Below, in pieces: positions 56,758 through 64,000 of a stretch of DNA of 64,000 bases. Position numbers and translations under genes: made by a program. The DNA comes from Pseudomonas fluorescens (GTDB taxonomy: Bacteria > Pseudomonadota > Gammaproteobacteria > Pseudomonadales > Pseudomonadaceae). The stretch covers positions 5,270,001-5,334,000 of the forward strand of contig NZ_CP038438.1 of the NCBI RefSeq assembly GCF_004683905.1, written 5' to 3'. The notes beneath the pieces are model-generated. The model saw nothing but the letters and a program-made list of their open reading frames with translations. It ran no database searches and was not told where the DNA came from. Numbering within the stretch: the first letter of the stretch is position 1; each line of letters starts with the position of its first letter.

Positions 56758-58278
56758 ATGCGTTACGCTCACCCCGGTACTGAAGGCGCCAAAGTCTCGT
56801 TCAAGAGCAAGTACGGTAACTACATCGGCGGCGAGTTCGTCGCGCCTGTCAAAGGTCAGTACTTCACCAACACCTCGCCAGTGAATGGCCAACCGATTGC
56901 CGAATTTCCTCGCTCCACTGCCGAAGACATCGACAAGGCACTGGACGCCGCCCACGCCGCTGCCGATGCGTGGGGCGCGACCTCCGTGCAGGCGCGCTCG
57001 CTGATCCTGCTGAAAATCGCCGACCGCATCGAACAGAACCTCGAACTGCTGGCGATCACCGAAACCTGGGACAACGGCAAAGCCATCCGCGAAACCCTCA
57101 ACGCCGACATCCCGCTGGCAGCCGACCATTTCCGCTACTTCGCCGGTTGCCTGCGCGCGCAGGAAGGCAGCGCTGCCGAAATCGACGGCAACACCGTGGC
57201 CTATCACATCCATGAACCGCTGGGCGTGGTCGGGCAGATCATCCCGTGGAATTTCCCGCTGCTGATGGCCGCGTGGAAACTCGCTCCGGCACTGGCCGCC
57301 GGTAACTGCGTGGTGCTCAAGCCTGCCGAGCAGACTCCGCTGGGCATCTGCGTGCTGATGGAGCTGATCGGTGATCTGCTGCCACCGGGCGTGCTCAACG
57401 TGGTGCAAGGTTTCGGCAAAGAAGCCGGCGAAGCCCTGGCCACCAGCAAACGCATCGCCAAGATCGCCTTCACCGGCTCGACCCCGGTCGGCTCGCACAT
57501 CATGAAATGCGCCGCCGAGAACATCATTCCATCGACCGTGGAACTGGGCGGCAAGTCGCCGAACATCTTCTTCGAAGACATCATGCAGGCCGAACCGACC
57601 TTCATCGAAAAAGCTGCCGAAGGCCTGGTGCTGGCGTTCTTCAACCAGGGCGAAGTCTGCACCTGCCCGTCCCGCGCGCTGGTGCAGGAGTCGATCTACG
57701 ACGAATTCATGCAAGTGGTGATGAAGAAAGTCCTGCAAATCAAACGTGGCGATCCGCTGGACACCGACACCATGGTTGGCGCGCAGGCGTCCGAGCAGCA
57801 ATTCGACAAGATTCTTTCGTACCTGGAAATCGCCAAGGGTGAAGGCGCTGAGCTGCTGACCGGCGGCAAGGTGGAAAAACTCGAGGGCAATCTGGCGACC
57901 GGCTATTACATCCAGCCAACCCTGCTCAAGGGCACCAACAAAATGCGCGTGTTCCAGGAAGAAATCTTCGGCCCGGTGGTGAGCATCACCACCTTCAAGG
58001 ACGAAGCCGAAGCCCTGGCGATCGCCAACGACACCGAGTTCGGCCTCGGTGCCGGCCTGTGGACCCGCGACATCAACCGCGCCTACCGCATGGGCCGCGC
58101 GATCAAGGCCGGTCGTGTGTGGACCAACTGCTACCACCTGTACCCGGCGCACGCCGCGTTCGGCGGGTACAAGAAGTCCGGCGTCGGCCGTGAAACCCAC
58201 AAGATGATGCTCGATCACTATCAGCAGACCAAAAACCTGCTGGTGAGCTACGACATCAATCCGTTGGGCTTCTTCTAA
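56758..58278 (+). CDS. exaC: NAD-dependent acetaldehyde dehydrogenase ExaC
   Basis: ExaC oxidises acetaldehyde to acetate and serves both ethanol and ethanolamine breakdown in P. aeruginosa. The 506-residue ALDH shows [21 protein letters not shown], the catalytic pair Glu262 in VELGGKSPN and Cys301 in [11 protein letters not shown], and the C-terminal [17 protein letters not shown] typical of the ExaC/AldB group. AAGGAG lies before the ATG. The gene has its own sigma-54 promoter and is followed by a hairpin, so it is probably monocistronic. Confidence 0.93.
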   Translation: MRYAHPGTEGAKVSFKSKYGNYIGGEFVAPVKGQYFTNTSPVNGQPIAEFPRSTAEDIDKALDAAHAAADAWGATSVQARSLILLKIADRIEQNLELLAITETWDNGKAIRETLNADIPLAADHFRYFAGCLRAQEGSAAEIDGNTVAYHIHEPLGVVGQIIPWNFPLLMAAWKLAPALAAGNCVVLKPAEQTPLGICVLMELIGDLLPPGVLNVVQGFGKEAGEALATSKRIAKIAFTGSTPVGSHIMKCAAENIIPSTVELGGKSPNIFFEDIMQAEPTFIEKAAEGLVLAFFNQGEVCTCPSRALVQESIYDEFMQVVMKKVLQIKRGDPLDTDTMVGAQASEQQFDKILSYLEIAKGEGAELLTGGKVEKLEGNLATGYYIQPTLLKGTNKMRVFQEEIFGPVVSITTFKDEAEALAIANDTEFGLGAGLWTRDINRAYRMGRAIKAGRVWTNCYHLYPAHAAFGGYKKSGVGRETHKMMLDHYQQTKNLLVSYDINPLGFF

Positions 58279-58285
58279 AACCCGG

Positions 58286-58311
58286 GGCGATACAGATATT
58301 TCTGTGTCGCC
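58286..58311 (+). terminator. exaC: Hairpin after exaC
   Basis: GGCGATACAGA (58286-58296) pairs with TCTGTGTCGCC (58301-58311) over 11 positions with one wobble, around TATT, 7 bp after the exaC stop. TGTTC follows, a poor U-run, so termination may be partial. Confidence 0.45.
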
Positions 58312-58323
58312 TGTTCAACCGCC

Positions 58324-58417
58324 TTCGCGAGCAAGCTCGCTCCCACAGGGATCTGAATTCGATCTCAATAATGGGTTCACCACATAAACCTGTGGGAGCT
58401 GGCTTGCCAGCGATGGC
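58324..58417. repeat. Hybrid REP doublet (family A arm plus CTGGCTTGCCAGCGATGG arm)
   Basis: A minus-oriented family A half (TTCGCGAGCAAGCTCGCTCCCACA, 58324-58347) faces a plus-oriented GTGGGAGCTGGCTTGCCAGCGATGG copy (58391-58417), which belongs to a different REP group. The two arms share only the TGTGGGAGC end. Confidence 0.7.
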
Positions 58418-58451
58418 GTCCTAAATGACACGACACAAGGCCTGGCCGCTC

Positions 58452-58467
58452 TGGCACGGCCCTTGCG
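58452..58467 (+). promoter_or_regulatory. eat: Sigma-54 promoter of eat
   Basis: TGGCACGGCCCTTGCG is almost the sigma-54 consensus (TGGCACG-N4-TTGC). GG at 58453-58454 and GC at 58465-58466 are 10 bp apart. Transcription should begin near 58478, about 104 nt before the eat ATG. Confidence 0.8.
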
Positions 58468-58557
58468 TACCCGTCATTCAGGTTTTGCACAAAAACTGCC
58501 GCTGCGTGAACAGCATCCATCCACCTCAACCACTGCACCCGAAAGTCCAACAGATCG

Positions 58558-58568
58558 AACAATAAAAA
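58558..58568 (+). promoter_or_regulatory. eat: CA motifs (AANAANAA) in the eat leader: candidate Hfq/Crc site
   Basis: AACAATAA (58558-58565) and the overlapping AATAAAAA lie just before the AGAGAGG ribosome site of eat. Hfq/Crc binding there would block permease synthesis while preferred carbon sources are present. Confidence 0.55.
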
Positions 58569-58581
58569 ACAGAGAGGACTT

Positions 58582-59952
58582 ATGACTTCCACCACACAGC
58601 TCAAACCCACACTCGGCACCCTGCATTTGTGGGGTATTGCCGTCGGCCTGGTGATTTCCGGCGAATACTTCGGCTGGAGTTACGGCTGGGGCACCGCGGG
58701 CACCCTCGGATTTCTGGTCACGGCGCTAATGGTCGCGACCATGTACACCTGCTTCATCTTCAGCTTCACCGAACTGACCACCGCGATTCCCCACGCGGGC
58801 GGACCGTTTGCCTACAGCCGCCGGGCGTTCGGCGAAAAAGGCGGGTTGATTGCCGGCATCGCCACGCTGATCGAATTCGTTTTTGCCCCACCGGCGATCG
58901 CCATGGCCATCGGCGCCTACCTCAACGTGCAGTACCCGGAGCTTGATCCGAAGGTCGCGGCGGTCGGCGCGTATTTCGTGTTCATGACCCTGAACATCCT
59001 AGGCGTCAGCATTGCCGCGACTTTTGAGCTGGTGGTCACTGTGCTGGCGGTCGCCGAACTGCTGGTATTCATGGGCGTGGTCGCGCCGGGCTTCAGCTTC
59101 AGCAACTTCGTGCTCAACGGCTGGTCGGGTGCCAACGAGTTCACCCTGGGCTCGATCCCCGGAATCTTTGCCGCGATCCCGTTCGCGATCTGGTTCTTCC
59201 TCGCCATCGAAGGCGCGGCCATGGCCGCCGAAGAAGCCAAGGACCCGAAACGCACGATTCCCAAGGCTTATGTCAGCGGCATTCTGACCCTGGTGTTCCT
59301 CGCCATCGGCGTGATGGTGATGGCCGGCGGCGTCGGCGACTGGCGTCAACTGTCGAACATCAATGACCCGCTGCCGCAGGCGATGAAAGCGGTGGTCGGC
59401 AACAACTCATCGTGGATGCACATGCTGGTGTGGATCGGCCTGTTCGGCCTGGTGGCGAGTTTCCACGGGATTATCCTCGGTTACTCGCGGCAGTTCTTCG
59501 CCCTCGCCCGCGCCGGTTATCTGCCGAAGAGCCTGGCCAAGCTGTCGCGCTTCCAGACCCCGCACCGGGCGATTCTCGCCGGTGGTGTGATCGGCATCGC
59601 GGCGATCTACAGCGACGGTCTGGTCAATCTGCAAGGCATGACCCTGACCGCAGCGATGATCACCATGTCGGTGTTCGGCGCGATCGTGATGTACATCATC
59701 AGCATGCTCAGCCTGTTCAAACTGCGCAAAACCGAACCGAACCTGGAACGCACCTTCCGCGCCCCGGGCTACCCGGTGGTGCCAGCAATTGCGCTGTTTC
59801 TGGCGGTGGTGTGCCTGGTGGCGATGGCGTGGTTCAACACGCTGATCGGCTGTGTGTTCCTTGGCTTCATGGCCGCTGGTTATCTGTACTTTCAGCTCAC
59901 CGCCAAGCAACGCGCCGAAGCCCCGGCAGACGCTATGCTCGAAGGTATCTAG
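58582..59952 (+). CDS. eat: Ethanolamine permease
   Basis: The 456-residue APC-family transporter has twelve predicted membrane segments. It shows the ethanolamine permease pattern near the N-terminus (LWGIAVGLVISGEYFGWSYGWG), PHAGGPFAYSRRAFGEKGG, and AIWFFLAIEGAAMAAEEAKDPKRTIP, the last being typical of Eat. It is directly upstream of eutBC and behind its own sigma-54 promoter, so it likely imports ethanolamine for EutBC. AGAGAGG precedes the ATG. A REPIN separates it from eutB. Confidence 0.93.
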   Translation: MTSTTQLKPTLGTLHLWGIAVGLVISGEYFGWSYGWGTAGTLGFLVTALMVATMYTCFIFSFTELTTAIPHAGGPFAYSRRAFGEKGGLIAGIATLIEFVFAPPAIAMAIGAYLNVQYPELDPKVAAVGAYFVFMTLNILGVSIAATFELVVTVLAVAELLVFMGVVAPGFSFSNFVLNGWSGANEFTLGSIPGIFAAIPFAIWFFLAIEGAAMAAEEAKDPKRTIPKAYVSGILTLVFLAIGVMVMAGGVGDWRQLSNINDPLPQAMKAVVGNNSSWMHMLVWIGLFGLVASFHGIILGYSRQFFALARAGYLPKSLAKLSRFQTPHRAILAGGVIGIAAIYSDGLVNLQGMTLTAAMITMSVFGAIVMYIISMLSLFKLRKTEPNLERTFRAPGYPVVPAIALFLAVVCLVAMAWFNTLIGCVFLGFMAAGYLYFQLTAKQRAEAPADAMLEGI

Positions 59953-60013
59953 TTGCACCGGCACCGGGCCTGTCGCCCGGTGCCCGCTATATAGAAGTGC
60001 ATGAAAATCCCCC

Positions 60014-60103
60014 TGTGGGAGCGGGCTTGCTCGCGAAGGCGTCGTGTCATCCAACAACGATGTCGTCTGACACGACGCTTTCGCGAGCAAGCCCGCTCCC
60101 ACA
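60014..60103. repeat. REPIN (family A) between eat and eutB
   Basis: Inverted copies of TGTGGGAGCGGGCTTGCTCGCGAA flank a spacer with inner arms GTCGTGTCA and TGACACGAC. It lies inside a probable eat-eutB-eutC transcript. Confidence 0.9.
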
Positions 60104-60144
60104 GGGAGACCGAGTTACCCACAGAATCAGGAGGACACCGCCCC

Positions 60145-61539
60145 ATGGCCGCATTTGCCCATTCCGTCGGCGCCCAGACCTACCGCTTCGACAGCCTCAA
60201 GGACGTCATGGCCAAGGCCAGCCCGGCGCGCTCCGGTGACTTTCTGGCCGGCGTTGCCGCGCTCAATGACGGCGAACGCGTGGCTGCACAAATGGCGCTG
60301 GCCGACATCCCGCTCACGCATTTTCTGCAGGAAGCGCTGATTCCCTACGAAGCCGATGAAGTCACCCGACTGATCATCGACACCCACGACAAACAAGCCT
60401 TCGCCGTGGTCAGCCACCTCACCGTCGGTGGTTTCCGCGACTGGCTGCTCAGCGACGCGGCAGACGAAACCAGCCTGCGCGCCCTCGCCCCCGGTCTGAC
60501 CCCGGAAATGGTCGCCGCCGTGTCGAAAATCATGCGCGTGCAGGATCTGGTGCTGGTGGCGCAGAAGATCCGCGTGGTCACAAAATTTCGCGGCACCCTC
60601 GGCCTGCGCGGGCGCTTGTCGACCCGGCTGCAACCGAACCATCCGACCGACGAGCCCTCCGGCATCGCCGCGAGCATTCTCGACGGTCTGCTGTACGGCA
60701 ATGGCGACGCGATGATCGGGATCAACCCGGCCACCGACAGCATCGCCTCGATCTGCGCGATGCTGGAAATGCTTGACGCGATCATCCAGCGCTACGACAT
60801 CCCGACCCAGGCTTGCGTGCTGACCCACGTCACCACCTCGATCGAGGCGATCAACCGGGGTGTGCCGCTGGACCTGGTGTTCCAGTCGATCGCCGGCACC
60901 GAAGCGGCCAACGCCAGTTTCGGCATCAACCTCAATGTATTGCAGGAAGGCTATGACGCGGGGCTGAGCCTGAAGCGCGGCACCCTCGGGCAGAACCTGA
61001 TGTATTTCGAAACCGGTCAGGGCAGCGCGCTGTCGGCCAACGCCCACCACGGTGTCGACCAGCAGACCTGCGAAACCCGGGCCTACGCCGTGGCGCGGCA
61101 TTTCAAGCCGTTTCTGGTGAATACCGTGGTCGGCTTCATCGGCCCGGAATACCTCTATAATGGCAAACAGATCATCCGCGCCGGCCTCGAAGACCACTTC
61201 TGCGGCAAGTTACTCGGCGTGCCGATGGGCTGCGACATCTGCTACACCAACCATGCCGAAGCCGATCAGGACGACATGGACACCCTGCTGACCCTGCTCG
61301 GTGTGGCCGGAATCAACTTCATCATGGGCATCCCCGGCTCCGACGACATCATGCTCAACTACCAGACCACCTCGTTTCACGACGCGCTCTACGCGCGCCA
61401 GACCCTGGGCCTGAAACCGGCGCCGGAGTTCGAGCAATGGCTGGCGAACATGGGCATTTTCACCCAGGCGGACGGCAAGGTTCGCTTTGGCAACAACCTG
61501 CCGCCGGCCTTCCGCCAGGCGCTGGCGCAACTGGGATGA
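60145..61539 (+). CDS. eutB: Ethanolamine ammonia-lyase large subunit
   Basis: EutB is the catalytic barrel of the adenosylcobalamin-dependent lyase that splits ethanolamine into acetaldehyde and ammonia. The 464-residue protein shows [72 protein letters not shown] and [21 protein letters not shown]. Its length is close to the E. coli subunit (453). AGGAGG lies 10 bp before the ATG at 60145; the frame upstream to 60001 translates the REPIN. Its stop overlaps the eutC start as ATGA. Confidence 0.96.
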   Translation: MAAFAHSVGAQTYRFDSLKDVMAKASPARSGDFLAGVAALNDGERVAAQMALADIPLTHFLQEALIPYEADEVTRLIIDTHDKQAFAVVSHLTVGGFRDWLLSDAADETSLRALAPGLTPEMVAAVSKIMRVQDLVLVAQKIRVVTKFRGTLGLRGRLSTRLQPNHPTDEPSGIAASILDGLLYGNGDAMIGINPATDSIASICAMLEMLDAIIQRYDIPTQACVLTHVTTSIEAINRGVPLDLVFQSIAGTEAANASFGINLNVLQEGYDAGLSLKRGTLGQNLMYFETGQGSALSANAHHGVDQQTCETRAYAVARHFKPFLVNTVVGFIGPEYLYNGKQIIRAGLEDHFCGKLLGVPMGCDICYTNHAEADQDDMDTLLTLLGVAGINFIMGIPGSDDIMLNYQTTSFHDALYARQTLGLKPAPEFEQWLANMGIFTQADGKVRFGNNLPPAFRQALAQLG

Positions 61540-62369
61540 GTGTTATGGAAAAACCGCCTGTCGACCCGCAAAACCCGTGGCTGGAACTGCGCCGCCTGAC
61601 CCCGGCGCGCATCGCTCTGGGCCGTACCGGCACCAGCCTGCCAACCAGCGCCCAGCTGGATTTCCAGTTCGCCCACGCCCAGGCGCGGGATGCGGTGCAT
61701 CTGCCGTTCGATCATGCCGGGCTCAGCGCGCAACTGAGCGAGCGCGGGCGTGACAGTTTGTTGCTGCACAGCGCGGCGACCGATCGCAACAGCTACCTGC
61801 AACGCCCGGATCTGGGGCGCAAGCTCAGCGACACCTCGGCGCAGAGCCTGCGGGATTACGCGCAGGCCAACCCCGGCGGGGTCGATCTGGCGATTGTGGT
61901 GGCGGACGGCCTGTCGGCACTGGCGGTGCATCGGCATACCCTGCCGTTTCTGACCCGCCTGGAGGAGCAGATGAGCGCCGACGGCTGGTCGCTTGCCCCC
62001 GTGGTGTTGGTGGAGCAGGGTCGAGTGGCCATCGGTGACGAGATCGGTCAGTTGCTGGGTGCAAAAATGGTCGTGATGCTGATCGGAGAGCGCCCGGGCC
62101 TCAGCTCGCCCGACAGCCTGGGGTTATATTTCACCTACAATCCAAAGATCGGGCTGACCGACGCCTACCGCAATTGCATCTCCAACGTGCGGCTTGAGGG
62201 CTTGAGCTACGGCATGGCGGCGCATCGCTTGCTGTATCTGATGCGCGAAGCCTGCCGGCGGCAGCTGTCGGGGGTCAATCTGAAGGACGAAGCACAGGTG
62301 CAGACGCTGGAGTCGGACGCCGGTGCGGACATGAAGGGAAACTTCCTACTCGATCCGCCCACAACCTGA
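61536..62369 (+). CDS. eutC: Ethanolamine ammonia-lyase small subunit
   Basis: EutC completes the adenosylcobalamin binding site with EutB. The 277-residue protein shows [72 protein letters not shown] and [18 protein letters not shown]. Two starts are possible: ATG at 61536, coupled to the eutB stop, or ATG at 61545; conserved sequence starts after both. No microcompartment shell genes (eutKLMNS) accompany the pair, so the lyase is cytosolic. Confidence 0.95.
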   Translation: MSVMEKPPVDPQNPWLELRRLTPARIALGRTGTSLPTSAQLDFQFAHAQARDAVHLPFDHAGLSAQLSERGRDSLLLHSAATDRNSYLQRPDLGRKLSDTSAQSLRDYAQANPGGVDLAIVVADGLSALAVHRHTLPFLTRLEEQMSADGWSLAPVVLVEQGRVAIGDEIGQLLGAKMVVMLIGERPGLSSPDSLGLYFTYNPKIGLTDAYRNCISNVRLEGLSYGMAAHRLLYLMREACRRQLSGVNLKDEAQVQTLESDAGADMKGNFLLDPPTT

Positions 62370-62483
62370 ACCGTTTCCGCATTGCGTTTCTGCGCTGCTT
62401 TCAGGCAGGATCGATGCACGGCCGCAGGGTTTCCCATCGCCGTCAGAGCAGTTGAAGACAGCCACTTGAAGACGAGACCTATC

Positions 62484-62945
62484 ATGCGGATTATTCAAGC
62501 GACCCTCGAACACCTGGATTTGCTGACCCCGTTGTTCGTCAAATATCGCGAGTTCTACGGTTCCCTGCCCTACCCGGATTCCTCCCGCGCGTTTCTCGAA
62601 AAACGTCTGCGTCGCAAGGAGTCGGTGATTTATCTGGCCCTGGCCGATGATGACGACAAGAAGCTCATGGGTTTCTGCCAGCTGTATCCAAGCTTTTCCT
62701 CGCTGTCGCTCAAGCGCGTGTGGATCCTCAACGACATCTATGTCGCCGAAGACGCCCGCCGCCAACTGGTGGCCGACAACCTGATCCGCACCGCGAAGAA
62801 AATGGCCAAGGAAACCCAGGCTGTGCGCATGCGCGTTTCCACCAGCAGCAACAACGAGGTGGCGCAGAAAACCTACGAATCCATTGGCTTCAAGGAAGAC
62901 ACCGAGTTCAAGAACTACGTGCTGCCGATCAGCGACGAGCTCTAG
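62484..62945 (+). CDS. GNAT family N-acetyltransferase
   Basis: The 153-residue protein has the GNAT fold: MRIIQATLEHLDLLTPLFVKYREFY, LMGFCQLYPSFSSLSLKRVWILNDIYV, the acetyl-CoA loop around VAEDARRQLVADNLIRTAKKMAKE (the usual R/QxxGxG/A is degenerate here), and STSSNNEVAQKTYESIGFKED. Substrate unknown. I chose the ATG at 62484; the open frame to 62382 has no conserved sequence. It follows eutC by 114 bp and need not belong to that transcript. Confidence 0.88.
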   Translation: MRIIQATLEHLDLLTPLFVKYREFYGSLPYPDSSRAFLEKRLRRKESVIYLALADDDDKKLMGFCQLYPSFSSLSLKRVWILNDIYVAEDARRQLVADNLIRTAKKMAKETQAVRMRVSTSSNNEVAQKTYESIGFKEDTEFKNYVLPISDEL

Positions 62946-62963
62946 CACTCATCAAGGGCCTGT

Positions 62964-63087
62964 TGTGGCGAGGGAGCTTGCTCCCGCCGGGCTGCGAAGC
63001 GGCCCCACCTCAGTCATCTCAACAGGTCAGGCAAATCAAGGCTTGGGAGTGCTTCGCCCTCCAGCGGGAGCAAGCTCCCTCGCCACA
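62964..63087. repeat. REPIN (family B)
   Basis: Inverted copies of TGTGGCGAGGGAGCTTGCTCCCGC flank about 75 bp with GGCTGCGAAGCGGCC-type inner arms. It fills much of the 346-bp gap between the GNAT and DedA genes. Confidence 0.85.
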
Positions 63088-63182
63088 CCAACCTTGCCGC
63101 CACCATCAATGCCTGCCTGACATTTGTTCACACCCCGACATCCCTCGCTACAAAACCAACGCGCTTTTCACCTCTCAGACCG

Positions 63183-63237
63183 TATAATCCCGAGCTTTCC
63201 GGCTTGTAAGAAAAACTACACCTCGCTGTAGGCTTAC
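63183..63237 (+). promoter_or_regulatory. Candidate -10 box and 5' leader hairpin of the dedA gene
   Basis: TATAAT at 63183-63188 has no good -35 partner. Downstream, GTAAG (63206-63210), CTACA (63216-63220), TGTAG (63227-63231) and CTTAC (63233-63237) form nested arms that could fold in the roughly 100-nt leader. Weak evidence. Confidence 0.35.
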
Positions 63238-63291
63238 ACCCGAATCATCCGCACAGGCCTGCCGAGTCGGGCCGTCACCACAGGTGCCCCC

Positions 63292-63942
63292 ATGGATTTC
63301 AACCCGCTCGACCTTATCCTGCATCTCGATGTGTACCTCGATTTGCTGGTCACCAACTACGGGCCGTGGATCTACGCGATTCTGTTCGCTGTCATCTTCT
63401 GTGAAACCGGTCTGGTGGTGATGCCGTTCCTGCCGGGTGATTCGCTGTTGTTCATCGCCGGTGCCGTGGCGGCGGGCGGTGGCATGGATCCGGTGCTGTT
63501 GGGCGGGCTGCTGATGCTCGCGGCGATCCTCGGCGACAGCACCAACTATGTGATTGGCCGAACGGCGGGCGAAAAACTCTTCAGCAACCCGAACTCGAAA
63601 ATCTTCCGTCGCGACTACCTGCAAAAAACCCACGATTTCTACGACAAGCACGGCGGCAAAACCGTGACCCTGGCGCGCTTCCTGCCAATCATCCGTACAT
63701 TTGCCCCGTTCGTCGCCGGCGTCGGGAAGATGCCCTACCCGCGTTTCTTCGCGTTCAGCGTGTTCGGCACCATCCTCTGGGTCGGCGGCCTGGTGACCCT
63801 GGGTTACTTCTTCGGCAACGTGCCGTTCATCAAGAAGAACCTGTCGTTGCTGGTGGTCGGCATCATCCTGCTGTCGCTGGTGCCGATGATCATCGGTGTG
63901 GTGCGCAGCCGTTTCGGCGGCGCGAAAGCCGAAACCCACTGA
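63292..63942 (+). CDS. DedA family membrane protein
   Basis: The 216-residue inner-membrane protein has the DedA/SNARE-associated (VTT-like) domain: FCETGLVVMPFLPGDSLLF with the re-entrant-loop Glu, GDSTNYVIGRTAG, GGKTVTLARFLPIIRTFAPFVAGVGKM with the conserved Arg residues, and a final helix. Family members move polyprenyl phosphates or phospholipids across the inner membrane and depend on the proton gradient. It is a stand-alone DedA, in contrast to the fusion at 45668. It is followed 4 bp later by a probable mtfA start. Confidence 0.92.
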   Translation: MDFNPLDLILHLDVYLDLLVTNYGPWIYAILFAVIFCETGLVVMPFLPGDSLLFIAGAVAAGGGMDPVLLGGLLMLAAILGDSTNYVIGRTAGEKLFSNPNSKIFRRDYLQKTHDFYDKHGGKTVTLARFLPIIRTFAPFVAGVGKMPYPRFFAFSVFGTILWVGGLVTLGYFFGNVPFIKKNLSLLVVGIILLSLVPMIIGVVRSRFGGAKAETH

Positions 63943-63946
63943 TCCG

Positions 63947-64000
63947 ATGTGGTCACTGAGCGCCTGGCGTCGCCGGCGCATTCTGGCCAGGCACCCGATT
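63947..64000 (+). CDS. mtfA: Start of a probable MtfA-type peptidase gene (cut by window end)
   Basis: ATG at 63947 opens a frame with 18 codons to the window edge, MWSLSAWRRRRILARHPI. This resembles the N-terminus of Pseudomonas MtfA-like (M90 zinc peptidase) proteins, and such a gene follows a dedA homologue in related genomes as far as I recall. The call rests on 18 residues and on synteny, so it is tentative. Confidence 0.5.
   Translation, partial: MWSLSAWRRRRILARHPI

Noticed and set aside
60001-60144. An N-terminal extension of EutB
   Set aside because: It translates REP sequence (LWERACSRR), and a strong AGGAGG lies just before the ATG at 60145.

Overview
The window looks like a chromosomal core segment of a fluorescent Pseudomonas (P. 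fluorescens group). The grounds are high GC, strongly Pseudomonas-like proteins, abundant REP/REPIN palindromes of three sequence families, and a gene order that, from memory and unchecked, follows P. aeruginosa PAO1 from about PA3961 to PA4030. I saw no rRNA, tRNA, phage, insertion sequence, transposase or CRISPR array. Coding density is high and the long open frames opposite real genes are GC-driven shadows.

Layout. 0-10 kb: an EEP-family hydrolase (cut by the left edge), the helicase HrpB beside a 256-bp nested inverted-repeat element, a small lipoprotein, the metal exporter FieF, a disordered DUF6515 envelope protein, an Lrp/AsnC regulator, DUF2788, RluE and AMP nucleosidase. 10-18 kb: AidB-type acyl-CoA dehydrogenase, the hybrid sensor kinase LadS, then thiD-thiE-hemL and a Sel1-repeat protein. 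18-33 kb: miaB, then ybeZ-ybeY-corC-lnt, a YdcF protein, leuS-lptE-holA, the ribosome-rescue factor arfA with an intragenic hairpin, a lytic transglycosylase, and LD-carboxypeptidase. 33-44.6 kb: one long minus-strand block, proA-nadD-rsfS-rlmH-mrdA-rodA-mltB-rlpA-dacC-ybeD-lipB-lipA, joining cell elongation and septal peptidoglycan work to NAD, lipoate and ribosome assembly genes. 44.8-54.2 kb: DNA glycosylase, a DedA-PAP2 fusion, a Lon-N-domain protein, lrgA-lrgB, a MaoC-like hydratase, a lipoprotein with 11 MORN repeats fused to a legumain/caspase-like (C13) domain, an NAD(P)-binding protein, and mpl-ubiX-yceK. 54.3-62.4 kb: an ethanolamine catabolic cluster. 62.5-64 kb: a GNAT acetyltransferase, a DedA protein and the first 18 codons of a probable mtfA.

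The ethanolamine cluster is the most readable regulatory unit. A sigma-54 activator (EatR/AcoR-like) is divergent from exaC. Between them lie a -24/-12 promoter and two similar dyad sites 33 bp apart. A second near-consensus sigma-54 promoter precedes the permease gene eat, which is followed by eutB-eutC. AANAANAA motifs, the pattern bound by Hfq/Crc, lie at the translation starts of both the activator and the permease. Together these suggest uptake of ethanolamine, cleavage by EutBC to acetaldehyde, oxidation to acetate by ExaC, induction by the activator, and catabolite repression.

The strongest points for a second look are the MORN-C13 lipoprotein, the DedA-PAP2 fusion, the arfA hairpin, the paired dyads and CA motifs of the ethanolamine cluster, the inverted-repeat element abutting hrpB, and an orphan minus-strand terminator at about 6.5 kb that suggests a lost or very short gene.
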